64,000 nucleotides of DNA, from positions 62,001 through 126,000 of the forward strand of contig JAURWS010000052.1 in the NCBI GenBank assembly GCA_030654835.1, read 5' to 3'. How positions within the stretch are numbered: the stretch's first letter is position 1; every line of letters begins with the position of its first letter. The stretch comes from Gammaproteobacteria bacterium. Lineage in GTDB: Bacteria > Pseudomonadota > Gammaproteobacteria > Pseudomonadales > Pseudohongiellaceae. The position numbers and the translations under genes are program-made. Shown here in pieces: positions 36,682-45,654 of the stretch. Under the pieces are notes generated by a model. That model saw only the letters and a list, made by a program, of their open reading frames with translations. It had not been told where the DNA came from and did not search any database.

Positions 36682-36949
36682 AAAAAGCGAATCCAAGAGT
36701 GACACTATATGCGGTGTCGCCAAGCTGCTAGCATGCCCTCTGAATTTTGGAGGAAAGCAACCTTCGAAATCCTTAGAGCTTACGTTCTATTGGCTCATGT
36801 GTTGACTTTGATTTGGCTCATTGGCCATCCATCCAATAAAAATAAATACAATAAAAACAATATATTACTGAAAACTCCTGACAACAATTGACTCAAGATG
36901 CCGAAAATATTGGTTCGATTGGAGGCTATTTGAGCCAAATGAAACCCCG

Positions 36950-38590
36950 TCATTTCTCAACCGCTAGCCGATAACGTGCACCATTCCGTTCACCCTCCAT
37001 AACCACAACAGAATGGTTTACTAACTCCGCCAGCGCCCGTTTAAGTTGTGACCTGCTCAACTCCGGACCAATGCGGTTGATGATTTCGCCAATTTTCGAA
37101 CGCGGATAACGTCTGAGATCTTCCCGAACGAGTTCCATCAAACGATGGGGCTCAATGCGCAACAAGGTGGTGGGCAGCTTGAGATCGGTGCCAAGCAGTA
37201 AGGCCGGAGCAATAAAGTATCGCGTGCCCTGCGTGCGCCCTGCGCGCTGCACCAAAGCCATCGCCTCCAAGCGCCCCAACCAGACAGCGAGTTCATCCGC
37301 TCCCTCAGTTTCTAGCAAGGCGCCAAACTCCCTCGCCGTAATGCCTTCCGTTTGGGCCAGCACACCAAGTGTAATTCGTTCCCTCTGGGTCAATTGAAAG
37401 CGCTCATCCGCCTCCATAACCAGTCTCATCACTTCAGGTTTCACAATACGCCGCTGGATAGTCACCTTCACCCAATCCGCACCCTCCTCCGGCACAGGCG
37501 CCGGGCGTCCGTGTGACAGCAGCCGGTCATACATCAAATCAAAACCTGTGCCCTCTCGTTCCATCAGACCAAGATCGTGGAATATTCGAGCCAGCGCCTC
37601 ATTTCGGCGTCGGCTGGCATGCAGAATATTGCGCGGCGTCACTCCCAACGGCAACCTGCCCGGATTAACCACTTCAAGTCGCTCCGGGTGCAGGTTGAGA
37701 TAGATGTCACCCAGCTGCGTATAAGGCCGATGCACCAGTGCATTGACCAACAGCTCGCGCACCACTTTTTCATCGTAGGCCGGAACGCTGCGCCGATACA
37801 GCCCTTCGGCCACCTCATAACTCTCACGAAAATCAGGCACTTCGCGCCAGATGGCATCCACCAGTTCAACAGGCGACAATGCACAGTCGTCCCAAACCCA
37901 CTTATTGATCTTCTGCCCGCGCTCGTCGTACTTGATCGCTTGGACAAGAGGAGCAGTTCCCAGTGCGCGCCGGTCGACAGTGGTACCGAGCAACAGGACT
38001 CCCATGCGAGTAAGAGTATTACCCTGCGCGAGACCGTAATGTGTCAGCAACTCGTCGGCGCTTTTCTCCTTCACGGCATCCTTCACCCGGTCGGAGGTGA
38101 GGATACCCTGTAGAAAACGAGCGAATTTCTCGGCGTCGACAGCGTTGCGCGGAACGCTGCTGTCCATGGACTCCCAGGGCCGTCCAGGACGCTCATTGGC
38201 TAGGCGCATGACATCATCCCCCAGCACCGGCTGACAGCTATCGCCCACCCTCAGGAAAAATCGCCCATCTCGCGTCGACGCCACGTTAGGCGAGCGCTCA
38301 ATCATCAGTTCAATGAATTCGGCACCGTTAGCCGCATGCTGCAAACTGGGCAGTGCTTGCACATTCACGGTAAGTTCGCCGATACGCTTGCGCAAACGAT
38401 CCAGTAACTCTGGTGGCACAACCTGCTTCTCAGGCGGCAACGTCTCGCCGTCTTCAATGCCGATCAGCAAACGGCCACCCGCACTGTTGGCGAAACAAAC
38501 ACAGTCTTTCGCCAATGAATCCCAATCGACTGATTTGCCGGTGATGGTACGCAGCGATTTGTAGTCCGTGTGTTGGTCTTCGAGGGTCAT
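36950..38590 (-). CDS. AlbA_2 (Schlafen-like) domain protein with RecG-like C-terminal ATPase fold
   Basis: 546 residues. The N-terminal AlbA_2 domain (DYKSLRTITGKSVDWDSLAKDCVCFANSAGGRLLIGIEDG) is followed by a region resembling the HATPase_c_4 part of 'ATP-dependent DNA helicase RecG-related' proteins (KVVRELLVNALVHRPYTQLGDIYLNLHPERLEVVNPGRLPLGV, REGTGFDLMYDRL). Winged-helix segments follow at about 400-540. Such proteins are transcription regulators or sit in mobile and defence loci. It lies beside mazEF in an accessory pocket between core genes. Confidence 0.68.
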   Translation of the reverse strand: MTLEDQHTDYKSLRTITGKSVDWDSLAKDCVCFANSAGGRLLIGIEDGETLPPEKQVVPPELLDRLRKRIGELTVNVQALPSLQHAANGAEFIELMIERSPNVASTRDGRFFLRVGDSCQPVLGDDVMRLANERPGRPWESMDSSVPRNAVDAEKFARFLQGILTSDRVKDAVKEKSADELLTHYGLAQGNTLTRMGVLLLGTTVDRRALGTAPLVQAIKYDERGQKINKWVWDDCALSPVELVDAIWREVPDFRESYEVAEGLYRRSVPAYDEKVVRELLVNALVHRPYTQLGDIYLNLHPERLEVVNPGRLPLGVTPRNILHASRRRNEALARIFHDLGLMEREGTGFDLMYDRLLSHGRPAPVPEEGADWVKVTIQRRIVKPEVMRLVMEADERFQLTQRERITLGVLAQTEGITAREFGALLETEGADELAVWLGRLEAMALVQRAGRTQGTRYFIAPALLLGTDLKLPTTLLRIEPHRLMELVREDLRRYPRSKIGEIINRIGPELSRSQLKRALAELVNHSVVVMEGERNGARYRLAVEK

Positions 38591-38819
38591 TGCTCTTCCT
38601 TAACATCACTTTGTTGGCGATGATTGGCTTGGGTTTTAAGACCTTGCAAATGTACTGATTTCCTAAGGGGAATGCACCGGGGAATCTTTGAGAGCGGCTT
38701 GAGCTGGCGCGCAGAATGGCACGCCATCAGCCAAGAGAAGGTTGTTCTACCAACGGGAACCCACCGATCTCCGGGCTGTCAAATACGGCACATCAGCCTG
38801 ACAGAGCCGGCAGCCCCCC

Positions 38820-39773
38820 ATGCGCAACGCGGACGCGACGATCTTCGAGTCTTTGGATGCTTCCGCCAACGTGCGCCGAGAGCCATGCCTTGCGCTGCCG
38901 CAACCGGGCGATCTCTCGTGGGCTCGCCAGGAGCAACCGTATGACCGACAGGGTCGACAGGGTCTGCAGGCCCGGGCCTCGCCATCGCTGATCCCCGTGG
39001 TGGCGAGCCTTGCCATGCACACGCTGGCACTGGCCTTGCTGCTGGGATTCGGCCTCCAGACAGAGCCTCCAGTCTCGCAAAGCAGCGTCGCGTCTATCAG
39101 GCTCAGGATCATTCCTCCGGCTCCGGCGCAGCCACCCATACTGGCACCTGCAGAGACTGCGAACCCGCCAACTCGGACCGCGCCTCCCGAGCCAACGCCG
39201 CAGATCGTCGATCGTCTGCCCCTGACGCAGGAGCCGACCTTGACCGCTCAACCGGCAACCCCCAGCCCTGCGCTTCGCTTCCCCGCCACGCCGCCGCAGG
39301 TCGAGCAGGATGTTGAGAGAGATGCAGAGCGCACCCAACTACGCTTGCCCTCCACACTGGACATGCGCCGAATCATCGATGACATCGGCGCTCGCGAGCA
39401 GGCCCGCCTCGCCCTGCCAGAGTGCACGCCTCTGCAGGATGAGCGCACGCTGATCGACTGCGAAGAGGCGAACGCGCTCAACTTCGACGCACTGGACCGC
39501 AACAGCACCTACTCCTACTTCAACTCGCAACGGGAGATCAGCCGGACCCAGCGCACCATCGGCGTGCTGGCCGCGCAGGCCAATGTAATCGAGGACGGCG
39601 TCCGGGCCGCCGGGATTGATCCGATCGCGGCGGCAACGCTGCTCAACACACTGAACGCAGCCGCCGAAGACTACTCCGGCACTGGCAATGCCCGGCTGGA
39701 GAGAATCCGCGACGAGGCCTACCGCAATGACTCGACTTATCAGCAAATGCTGCGGGTGATGAATCCCCGGTAA
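38820..39773 (+). CDS. Single-pass membrane protein with proline-rich linker, unknown
   Basis: 317 residues. A hydrophobic helix at about 60-78 (PVVASLAMHTLALALLLGFGL) is followed by a Pro/Ala/Thr-rich stretch (PPAPAQPPILAPAETANPPTRTAPPEPTPQ) and a helical C-terminal domain with two Cys (LPECTPLQDERTLIDCEEANALN). The layout recalls TonB-like periplasm-spanning proteins, but no TonB C-terminal motif is seen. The start is uncertain because no clear ribosome site precedes the ATG. Function unknown. Confidence 0.6.
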   Translation: MRNADATIFESLDASANVRREPCLALPQPGDLSWARQEQPYDRQGRQGLQARASPSLIPVVASLAMHTLALALLLGFGLQTEPPVSQSSVASIRLRIIPPAPAQPPILAPAETANPPTRTAPPEPTPQIVDRLPLTQEPTLTAQPATPSPALRFPATPPQVEQDVERDAERTQLRLPSTLDMRRIIDDIGAREQARLALPECTPLQDERTLIDCEEANALNFDALDRNSTYSYFNSQREISRTQRTIGVLAAQANVIEDGVRAAGIDPIAAATLLNTLNAAAEDYSGTGNARLERIRDEAYRNDSTYQQMLRVMNPR

Positions 39774-39802
39774 CCGAAAGTGGCAGTGAGGCGTCAACAG
39801 GC

Positions 39803-39830
39803 GATCGCTTGCGGGGCAAGCTCCCACAGG
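39803..39830. repeat. REP-like element before the antiporter gene
   Basis: GATCGCTTGCGGGGCAAGCT followed by CCCACAGG: a variant REP in which the palindrome is GCTTGCGGGGCAAGC. Same variant family as the unit at 58796-58827. Confidence 0.65.
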
Positions 39831-39905
39831 GAGCCGAGCAGAAATAGCCTGAAATTCTTCCCGACATGACATTACAATGCGGCAACCTGAAGGAGTCTGC
39901 GGTTT

Positions 39906-41330
39906 ATGCCTGTTCCACAAAAACGCTTTGGCGTTCTCGTCGCCTACATCGCCATGCTGATTGCCGCCATCGGCGGTTACCTGCTCATCCGCGCCGCTGG
40001 CGCGGACCTCGCGGCGAGTGCGCCCGCCACCACTAGCGTCACCCGTTCTGACTGGATCATTACCGACCCGCTGGCCCACGTCCTGCTCGCGCTCGCCCTG
40101 ATCACGCTGGCCGCGCGCGCCATGGGCGTGGTGTTTCGGCGCCTCCTGCGTCAGCCACCCGTGATCGGGGAAATCTTCGCCGGTCTCGCGCTCGGGCCTT
40201 CTCTGCTCGGAACGGTGTCGCCGACGCTGCAAGCCTTCGTGCTGCCCCCTGACGCCGCGCCCTTTGTCGGCATGATTGCCAAGGTCGGTGTGGTGCTGTT
40301 CATGTTCCTGGTGGGGCTCGAACTCGATATGAAGGCGGCGCGTAAACACGGCCAGGCCACCGTCATCATCGCTCACGCCAGCATCATCACCCCCTTCCTG
40401 CTCGGTGCACTGCTGGCGCTAGGGCTCTACCCCCTCTACGCCTCCCAGGACGTCGATTTCACCGTCTTCTCGCTGTTCATCGGCGTGGCGATGTCCGTCA
40501 CGGCGTTCCCGGTGCTGGCGCGTATCCTCAGTGATTTTCAGGCGCAGAAGACCCGCATAGGCGGCCTGGCGCTCTCCAGCGCAGCCGTCGGCGATGCCAC
40601 GGCCTGGGTGCTGCTGGCCTTCGTCGCGGGCGTCGCCACTGCCAAGGTGTCGGGTGTAGCGTGGACCGTGCTCTTCTCTGGCACCTTCGTCGCCACGATG
40701 TTCTGGGTCGCCAGGCCGCTGCTGCACAAGCTGGCCCGGCGGGAAGAACAGAGCACCGAGCCACTCTCCCAGGGCGTGCTGGCGCTGGTGTTTGTGGCGC
40801 TGTTGCTGGCGGGAGCCGCGACCGAGTTCATCGGCATTCACGCCCTGTTCGGCGCGTTCCTGCTCGGCGCGGTCATGCAGCACGATGGGCGGCTGGCGCA
40901 GCAGATTCGCACGCGTATGGAGGACATCGTCATCGTCCTGCTGTTGCCGAGCTTCTTCGCCTACACCGGCATGCGCACGGAAATCGGGCTGCTCAGTGGC
41001 GCGACGGACTGGCTCGCCTGCCTCGCAATCATCATGGTGGCCACAGCGGGCAAGTTCGGTGGATCCTTCGTCGCCGGGCGCTTCGTCGGCCTGAGCCCGC
41101 GCGAGTCCAGCATCATCGGCATCCTCATGAACACGCGCGGTTTGATGGAGCTGATCGTACTGAACCTCGGCCTGGAGATGGGCGTGATTTCGCCACGACT
41201 GTTCACCATGCTGGTGATCATGGCGCTGGTGACAACCTTCGCCACCACGCCGCTGCTGCACCTGGTGCTGGGCCAGCGCGGTTTCTCGGAGGAAGCATCT
41301 GACCTGCCTGCGAGCCCGCAAGCGGACTGA
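39906..41330 (+). CDS. Monovalent cation:proton antiporter-2 (Kef/CPA2) family protein
   Basis: 474 residues with about 13 predicted membrane helices. LRQPPVIGEIFAGLALGPSLLG, VGVVLFMFLVGLELDM, FSLFIGVAMSVTAFPVLARILSD and AAVGDATAWVLLAFVAGVA are the CPA2 signatures, including the Asp of the ion site. After the membrane part the protein ends, so there is no RCK/TrkA-N domain as in KefB/C; the first 40 residues contain an extra helix. Likely exchanges K+ or Na+ for protons in the inner membrane. AAGGAG lies 12 nt before the ATG. Confidence 0.87.
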   Translation: MPVPQKRFGVLVAYIAMLIAAIGGYLLIRAAGADLAASAPATTSVTRSDWIITDPLAHVLLALALITLAARAMGVVFRRLLRQPPVIGEIFAGLALGPSLLGTVSPTLQAFVLPPDAAPFVGMIAKVGVVLFMFLVGLELDMKAARKHGQATVIIAHASIITPFLLGALLALGLYPLYASQDVDFTVFSLFIGVAMSVTAFPVLARILSDFQAQKTRIGGLALSSAAVGDATAWVLLAFVAGVATAKVSGVAWTVLFSGTFVATMFWVARPLLHKLARREEQSTEPLSQGVLALVFVALLLAGAATEFIGIHALFGAFLLGAVMQHDGRLAQQIRTRMEDIVIVLLLPSFFAYTGMRTEIGLLSGATDWLACLAIIMVATAGKFGGSFVAGRFVGLSPRESSIIGILMNTRGLMELIVLNLGLEMGVISPRLFTMLVIMALVTTFATTPLLHLVLGQRGFSEEASDLPASPQAD

Positions 41331-41424
41331 TCCAGACGGCGAAAGACCGCAGCCGTAAAGGTTTGCTACAATCCGGGCCTCTTTAAGTCAGCGGCCCGTA
41401 CGCCGCGCACAGCCCTGGAACCGT

Positions 41425-42387
41425 GTGAGCAAAAAATCCAATAAATCCGAGCAACTGAGCGACTTCCTCAGCCCACGCTACTGGCCCACGTGGCTGGGCT
41501 TCGGCGTAGTCTGGCTGGCCGCCCAGCTACCTTTCCCGGTGCAGATCCGCATCGGCCAGGGGATGGGCTGGCTCAGCTACCGGTTTGCGCGCGAGCGGCG
41601 CCGGATCTGCAGGACCAATATCGCGCTGTGCTTTCCGGAGCTCGACGCGCAGGCGCAGGCACGGCTGGTGCGGGAGACATTCATTTCCAATGGCATCGGC
41701 GTGATGGAAGTGGCGATGGCCTGGTGCCGCAGCCCGGAGGTCTTCCGCAAGCGCGTGACGGTGAGCGGGCTGGAGAATCTGCAGGCGGCTGCTCGGGACG
41801 GCAAGGGCATCCTGCTGGTGTGCGCACATTTCACGACGCTGGAGTTTGCGGGCAGCCTGTTGAGCCTGTTCCACAAGATGGATGTGACCTATCGGCCTCA
41901 CAAGAATCCTCTGTTCGAGACGCTCATGTTCCGCGCCCGCCAGCGCCTCTACGGTGCCGTGATTGATCGCGGCGATGTACGCCTCGCGCTGCGCAGCCTG
42001 CAACAGGGGCACACCGTCTGGTACGCACCGGACCAGGACTATGGCCCCCGTCACTCGGTGTTTGTGGATTTCTTCGGCGTACCAGCCGCGACCATTACCG
42101 CCACCGGCCGCTTTGCGTCTTTCAACAAATCGGCCGTGATCTTCTTCAGCCATTACCGCAATGCCGAAAACTCGGGCTATCATCTGGACTTCAGCGCGCC
42201 ACTGCAGGATTACCCGAGCGGCGATGACACGGCCGATGCCATTCGCATCAACGGCGTCATCGAGGCAGCAATACGGCAGCATCCCGAGCAGTACCTGTGG
42301 CTGCACAAACGCTTCAAGACCCAGGCCGAGGGCAAGACAGCCAGCCCCTATAGAAGAAGCCCTCAACGTAGAAGGGAGCCAGAATGA
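41425..42387 (+). CDS. lpxL: Lipid A biosynthesis acyltransferase (LpxL/HtrB family)
   Basis: 320 residues from GTG 41425. Transfers an acyl chain from ACP to Kdo2-lipid IV-A at the inner membrane. The family order is seen: YWPTWLGFGVVWLAAQLPF near the N-terminal helix, CRTNIALCFPEL, the catalytic HX4E motif in VCAHFTTLEFAG, WYAPDQDYGPRHSVFVDFFGVPAATITATGRFA, and QYLWLHKRFKTQ. Whether it adds the first or second secondary chain (LpxL versus LpxM) is not decided by sequence alone. Its stop overlaps the next ATG by 4 nt. Confidence 0.88.
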   Translation: MSKKSNKSEQLSDFLSPRYWPTWLGFGVVWLAAQLPFPVQIRIGQGMGWLSYRFARERRRICRTNIALCFPELDAQAQARLVRETFISNGIGVMEVAMAWCRSPEVFRKRVTVSGLENLQAAARDGKGILLVCAHFTTLEFAGSLLSLFHKMDVTYRPHKNPLFETLMFRARQRLYGAVIDRGDVRLALRSLQQGHTVWYAPDQDYGPRHSVFVDFFGVPAATITATGRFASFNKSAVIFFSHYRNAENSGYHLDFSAPLQDYPSGDDTADAIRINGVIEAAIRQHPEQYLWLHKRFKTQAEGKTASPYRRSPQRRREPE

Positions 42388-43892
42388 ACAGGCAATGGCG
42401 TGACCTCGATATCCGATTGTGGGCCGTGGTTGCGAGTCTGTTCTTGTCATTTCTACACGCGCTGCTCAACCCCATCCCCAACGCCGATGCTTTCGAGTAT
42501 GTGCGCACTGCCGAGATATTTATCAGTGATGGCCTCGCTGCTGCTTTTGCGTATCAACCGTCGGCGACCTATGCCGTGCTCTTCGGCACACTGCATCAGC
42601 TGACGGGTCTCGAACTGTTTGCGGCAGCTCAGGTCATCAATGCCCTGCTCTTCGCCTTGCTCGTCTACGCTTTCATTTCTCTGGCCCGGGAGGTCCGCGC
42701 CAGTGAGCGCGTCACACTGCTGGCGGCCATCACCGTGTTGATTTTTCCGCAGCTCAATGAGTATCGCTATTACCTGATCCGCGACATCGGTTTCATCGCG
42801 TTGCTGCTGCTCGGGATGCTGTTTCTGATTCGCTACGGCAAGCGTCAACACTGGCAGGACGCCGCGCTGTTCGTGGCGAGCACGGCGGCAGCCGTCCTGT
42901 TTCGCAGCGAGGCTCTGGTGTATCTGCCAATCGCGCCACTGGCACTGTTGTGGAACCGGGAGCTGATACTGCGCGTACGCGTGCTGGCGGTGGTGAAGAT
43001 CGAGGCCATTTGCCTGGCGCTCGGCATTCTGGGAGTGCTGGCGCTGTTGCTGGTAGATTTCGATGTGTTGCATCTGGTGCAGCGGGCTGCCGCCGTCTAT
43101 CTGCCGTTTGTGCAGGATGCGTGGACGGCACTGAGCGCCGCCAGCTCGCCCCTGAGCACAGCGGTGTTTGGCGAGTACGCGGCAGATTTCTCCGGACAGT
43201 ACATCGTGCTGTTCATGACGGCCGGGCTGGCGGCGATTCTCGTGTTGAAACTGATCTCCGGTTTCGGCGTGCCGGCGCTGCTGGTGCTCGCCTATGGCCT
43301 GCGCCAGCGCATTGGCGAACTCGGCAATCCAGTCATGCGCGTGGTGCTCACTTATGCGTTGATCGCCTTCACCATTCTGCTCGGTTTTCTGATGCTGACG
43401 CGCTTCATGTCCACGCGCTACACGCTGCTGTTCTGCACGCTGCTGATGCTGATGGTGCCACTTGTCATCGATAGCGCACTGGCACTGGCGCGGACAGTGG
43501 CCGCAACGAAAATCGTACGAGGAGTGCTGGGATTTCTCGCGCTGTTCTGCGCGATCGATGCACACATCAGCTTCGGCCACTCGAAGGATTTTCTGGAACA
43601 GGCGAGCACCTGGTTGCGCGACAACACCGAAGAAAATGCTTTCGTCATCACCAACAGCAACTACGTCGCCTATCACAGCGGTCGTGTGGAGGAATATGAC
43701 AAGGTTGCCCGTTACATCGACATGCAGACGATCACGGATGCCCCTTATGAAGCGCTGCTCGCACTGAGCATCGATCGGGATATTCTGTCCTACGTGGACG
43801 AAGCGCGCGCGTTCGATCTGCTGGAAGTGGTGGCAGCGTTCCCGCCGCAGGGCCGCCCGCAGTTCGCGATCTACCGCCGCACGTCAGAATAG
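42384..43892 (+). CDS. Multi-pass membrane protein, probable GT-C glycosyltransferase
   Basis: 502 residues with about 11 helices and a C-terminal soluble tail. The first periplasmic loop contains NPIPNADAFEYVRTAEIFISDG, with the acidic DAFEY placed as in ArnT/PMT-type (GT-C) enzymes. RYYLIRDIGFIALLLLG and FRSEALVYLPIAPLALLWN are also typical of this fold. It overlaps lpxL by 4 nt, so it is translated with a lipid A acyltransferase and probably modifies LPS or lipid A. The sugar donor and target are not predictable. Confidence 0.65.
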   Translation: MNRQWRDLDIRLWAVVASLFLSFLHALLNPIPNADAFEYVRTAEIFISDGLAAAFAYQPSATYAVLFGTLHQLTGLELFAAAQVINALLFALLVYAFISLAREVRASERVTLLAAITVLIFPQLNEYRYYLIRDIGFIALLLLGMLFLIRYGKRQHWQDAALFVASTAAAVLFRSEALVYLPIAPLALLWNRELILRVRVLAVVKIEAICLALGILGVLALLLVDFDVLHLVQRAAAVYLPFVQDAWTALSAASSPLSTAVFGEYAADFSGQYIVLFMTAGLAAILVLKLISGFGVPALLVLAYGLRQRIGELGNPVMRVVLTYALIAFTILLGFLMLTRFMSTRYTLLFCTLLMLMVPLVIDSALALARTVAATKIVRGVLGFLALFCAIDAHISFGHSKDFLEQASTWLRDNTEENAFVITNSNYVAYHSGRVEEYDKVARYIDMQTITDAPYEALLALSIDRDILSYVDEARAFDLLEVVAAFPPQGRPQFAIYRRTSE

Positions 43893-43904
43893 GCACAGAC
43901 CCTG

Positions 43905-45644
43905 TCACACGTCCGGGCGCTTGGTGACCAGAATGTCCTGCATGATCAGGTACTCAAGGTCGGAGCCAAAGAACAAGTTCAGCGCATCTTCGGGCGAGCA
44001 GATCATGGCCTCACCGGGGCGGTTCAACGAGGTGTTGAGCACGATGCCGTAGCCGCTGATCTTCTCGAACTCCTTGAGCACGGCGTAGTAGCGCGGGTTG
44101 GCCTTCTTCGTCACCACATGCGCGCGGCAGGTGCCATCCTGATAGACAACGGCCGGCAGCAGTTTCTTCCACTTCTCCGACACATCGTAAGTCCTGCTCA
44201 TGTAATGCGCGGGGTGTTTCACCTGCAGCACTTCCTCCACCAGCGTATCGACAATGCTCGGCGAGAAGGAGCGCCAGTTCTCCCGGAACTTGATCTTCTG
44301 ATTGATGGTCTCGATCATCCCCGACGCGGAAGGATTACCGATAATGCTGCGATGGCCGAGCGAGCGCGGCCCGAACTCCATGCGCCCCTGGAACCAACCT
44401 ACCAGATGCCCCTGCCCCAACAATTCCGCCGCCTTCGCCGCAGGATTTTCGAGCACCTCGAACAGCGGTCGATCGCGACAGCGTTCGCAGGCCCGAACAC
44501 AACGCTCCGTGGTGAAACGCGGACCAAGGAAGGGATTCTTCTGGCCACGCACCGCTACATTCTGTTGCGAGAGCGCGTAGGACGCGGCACCCATCGCCGT
44601 TCCAGAATCGCCTGGCGCGGGCGGAACATACAGTTTCTTCACCCACGGCAGCGTCGCCAGCTTCTGATTGAGTTTGACGTTCAGCGCGCCGGTTCCAGCA
44701 AACACGAGCCGCCCGCTTTCCTTGAGAATGTCCGAGAGGTAGTGAGTCACCAGCGCGATGGCCGCTTCCTCGTAAAGCTTCTGAATGCTGGCGGCATAAT
44801 GGATGTACGGATCCTGAATCAAATCGCCGACACGGCGCGGGCCGAGCTGCGTTATCAGTTCCTTGCCGAAGCGGTGTCCGTGAGAGCGGGACTTGAAGCG
44901 GCGCCTGCCAACGGTGCCCACGAGGTGGGAATTGACGCTGAAATTCTTGCCGTCGAAGCTCACCAGATTGGAGAGATCATACTTGTCGGGGTCGCCGTAC
45001 GTGGCCATCCCCATGACCTTGGCATCACCGTCCAGCAAGTCAAACCCAAGGTAGTCGGAGATCGCACCATACAAGAGCGCCAGCGAGTCCGGGTCGTAGA
45101 ATTCCTTGATCTTGTGTATGCGGCCACCCTCACCGTAACCGAGGAACATCGACGCGTATTCGCCCCGCGTATCGATGGTCAGGATTGCGGTCTTCCCGGT
45201 GTAGCCACTCATGTGATATGCATTGGCGGCATGCGCGAGCTGATGCTGCACTGGCACGAACTTAACCTTGTCCCAGGGGATCATCAGCTTGTCGAGCAGG
45301 CCCTTGAGCTCGTGCAGGTAGCGGCGGTAGCGGCGGTTGCCATTGAAGATGGCGTCGAAGGCGCGGTCCGGCGCATACCAGTAGCGCTTCGCATAGTGCC
45401 AGCGGGCCGGGCTGAAGATTGAGATCGGCGCGTAGGAGACCGCGACCATATCGATGTCCCGCGGTTTGATGCGCGCGGCGCGGATGCAGTACATCGCGGC
45501 TTCGAGCGGCATGCTGTCGCGTGCATGTTTGCGGCGAATCAACCGTTCCTCCTCGACAGCAGCGATGAGGTCGCCGTCGATGTATATGGCGGCGGCGGCA
45601 TCGAAACCGAGGGCCCCGGAGAGCCCCAGAGTAATCAGAGACAT
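43905..45644 (-). CDS. Carbamoyltransferase (NodU/CmcH family), probably LPS-core specific
   Basis: 579 residues. N-terminal Kae1-like domain (ITLGLSGALGFDAAAAIYIDGDLIAAVEEERLIRRKHA; HQLAHAANAYHMSG; LAFAGTGALNVKLNQ variant VFAGTGALNVKLNQ) and C-terminal YrdC-like domain with GWFQGRMEFGPRSLGHRSIIGNP and FRENWRSFSPSI, then VLNTSLNRPGEAMICSPEDAL. It uses carbamoyl phosphate and ATP to carbamoylate a hydroxyl. In Pseudomonas a homologue in the same place carbamoylates the second heptose of the LPS core (wapO). Ten nt after the double kinase gene; last gene of the operon. Confidence 0.85.
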   Translation of the reverse strand: MSLITLGLSGALGFDAAAAIYIDGDLIAAVEEERLIRRKHARDSMPLEAAMYCIRAARIKPRDIDMVAVSYAPISIFSPARWHYAKRYWYAPDRAFDAIFNGNRRYRRYLHELKGLLDKLMIPWDKVKFVPVQHQLAHAANAYHMSGYTGKTAILTIDTRGEYASMFLGYGEGGRIHKIKEFYDPDSLALLYGAISDYLGFDLLDGDAKVMGMATYGDPDKYDLSNLVSFDGKNFSVNSHLVGTVGRRRFKSRSHGHRFGKELITQLGPRRVGDLIQDPYIHYAASIQKLYEEAAIALVTHYLSDILKESGRLVFAGTGALNVKLNQKLATLPWVKKLYVPPAPGDSGTAMGAASYALSQQNVAVRGQKNPFLGPRFTTERCVRACERCRDRPLFEVLENPAAKAAELLGQGHLVGWFQGRMEFGPRSLGHRSIIGNPSASGMIETINQKIKFRENWRSFSPSIVDTLVEEVLQVKHPAHYMSRTYDVSEKWKKLLPAVVYQDGTCRAHVVTKKANPRYYAVLKEFEKISGYGIVLNTSLNRPGEAMICSPEDALNLFFGSDLEYLIMQDILVTKRPDV

Positions 45645-45654
45645 GATGTACCTT

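Noticed and set aside
36709..36891. 60-codon plus-strand frame after mazF
   Set aside because: AT-rich low-complexity end (Asn/Lys run), no ribosome site, no family likeness.
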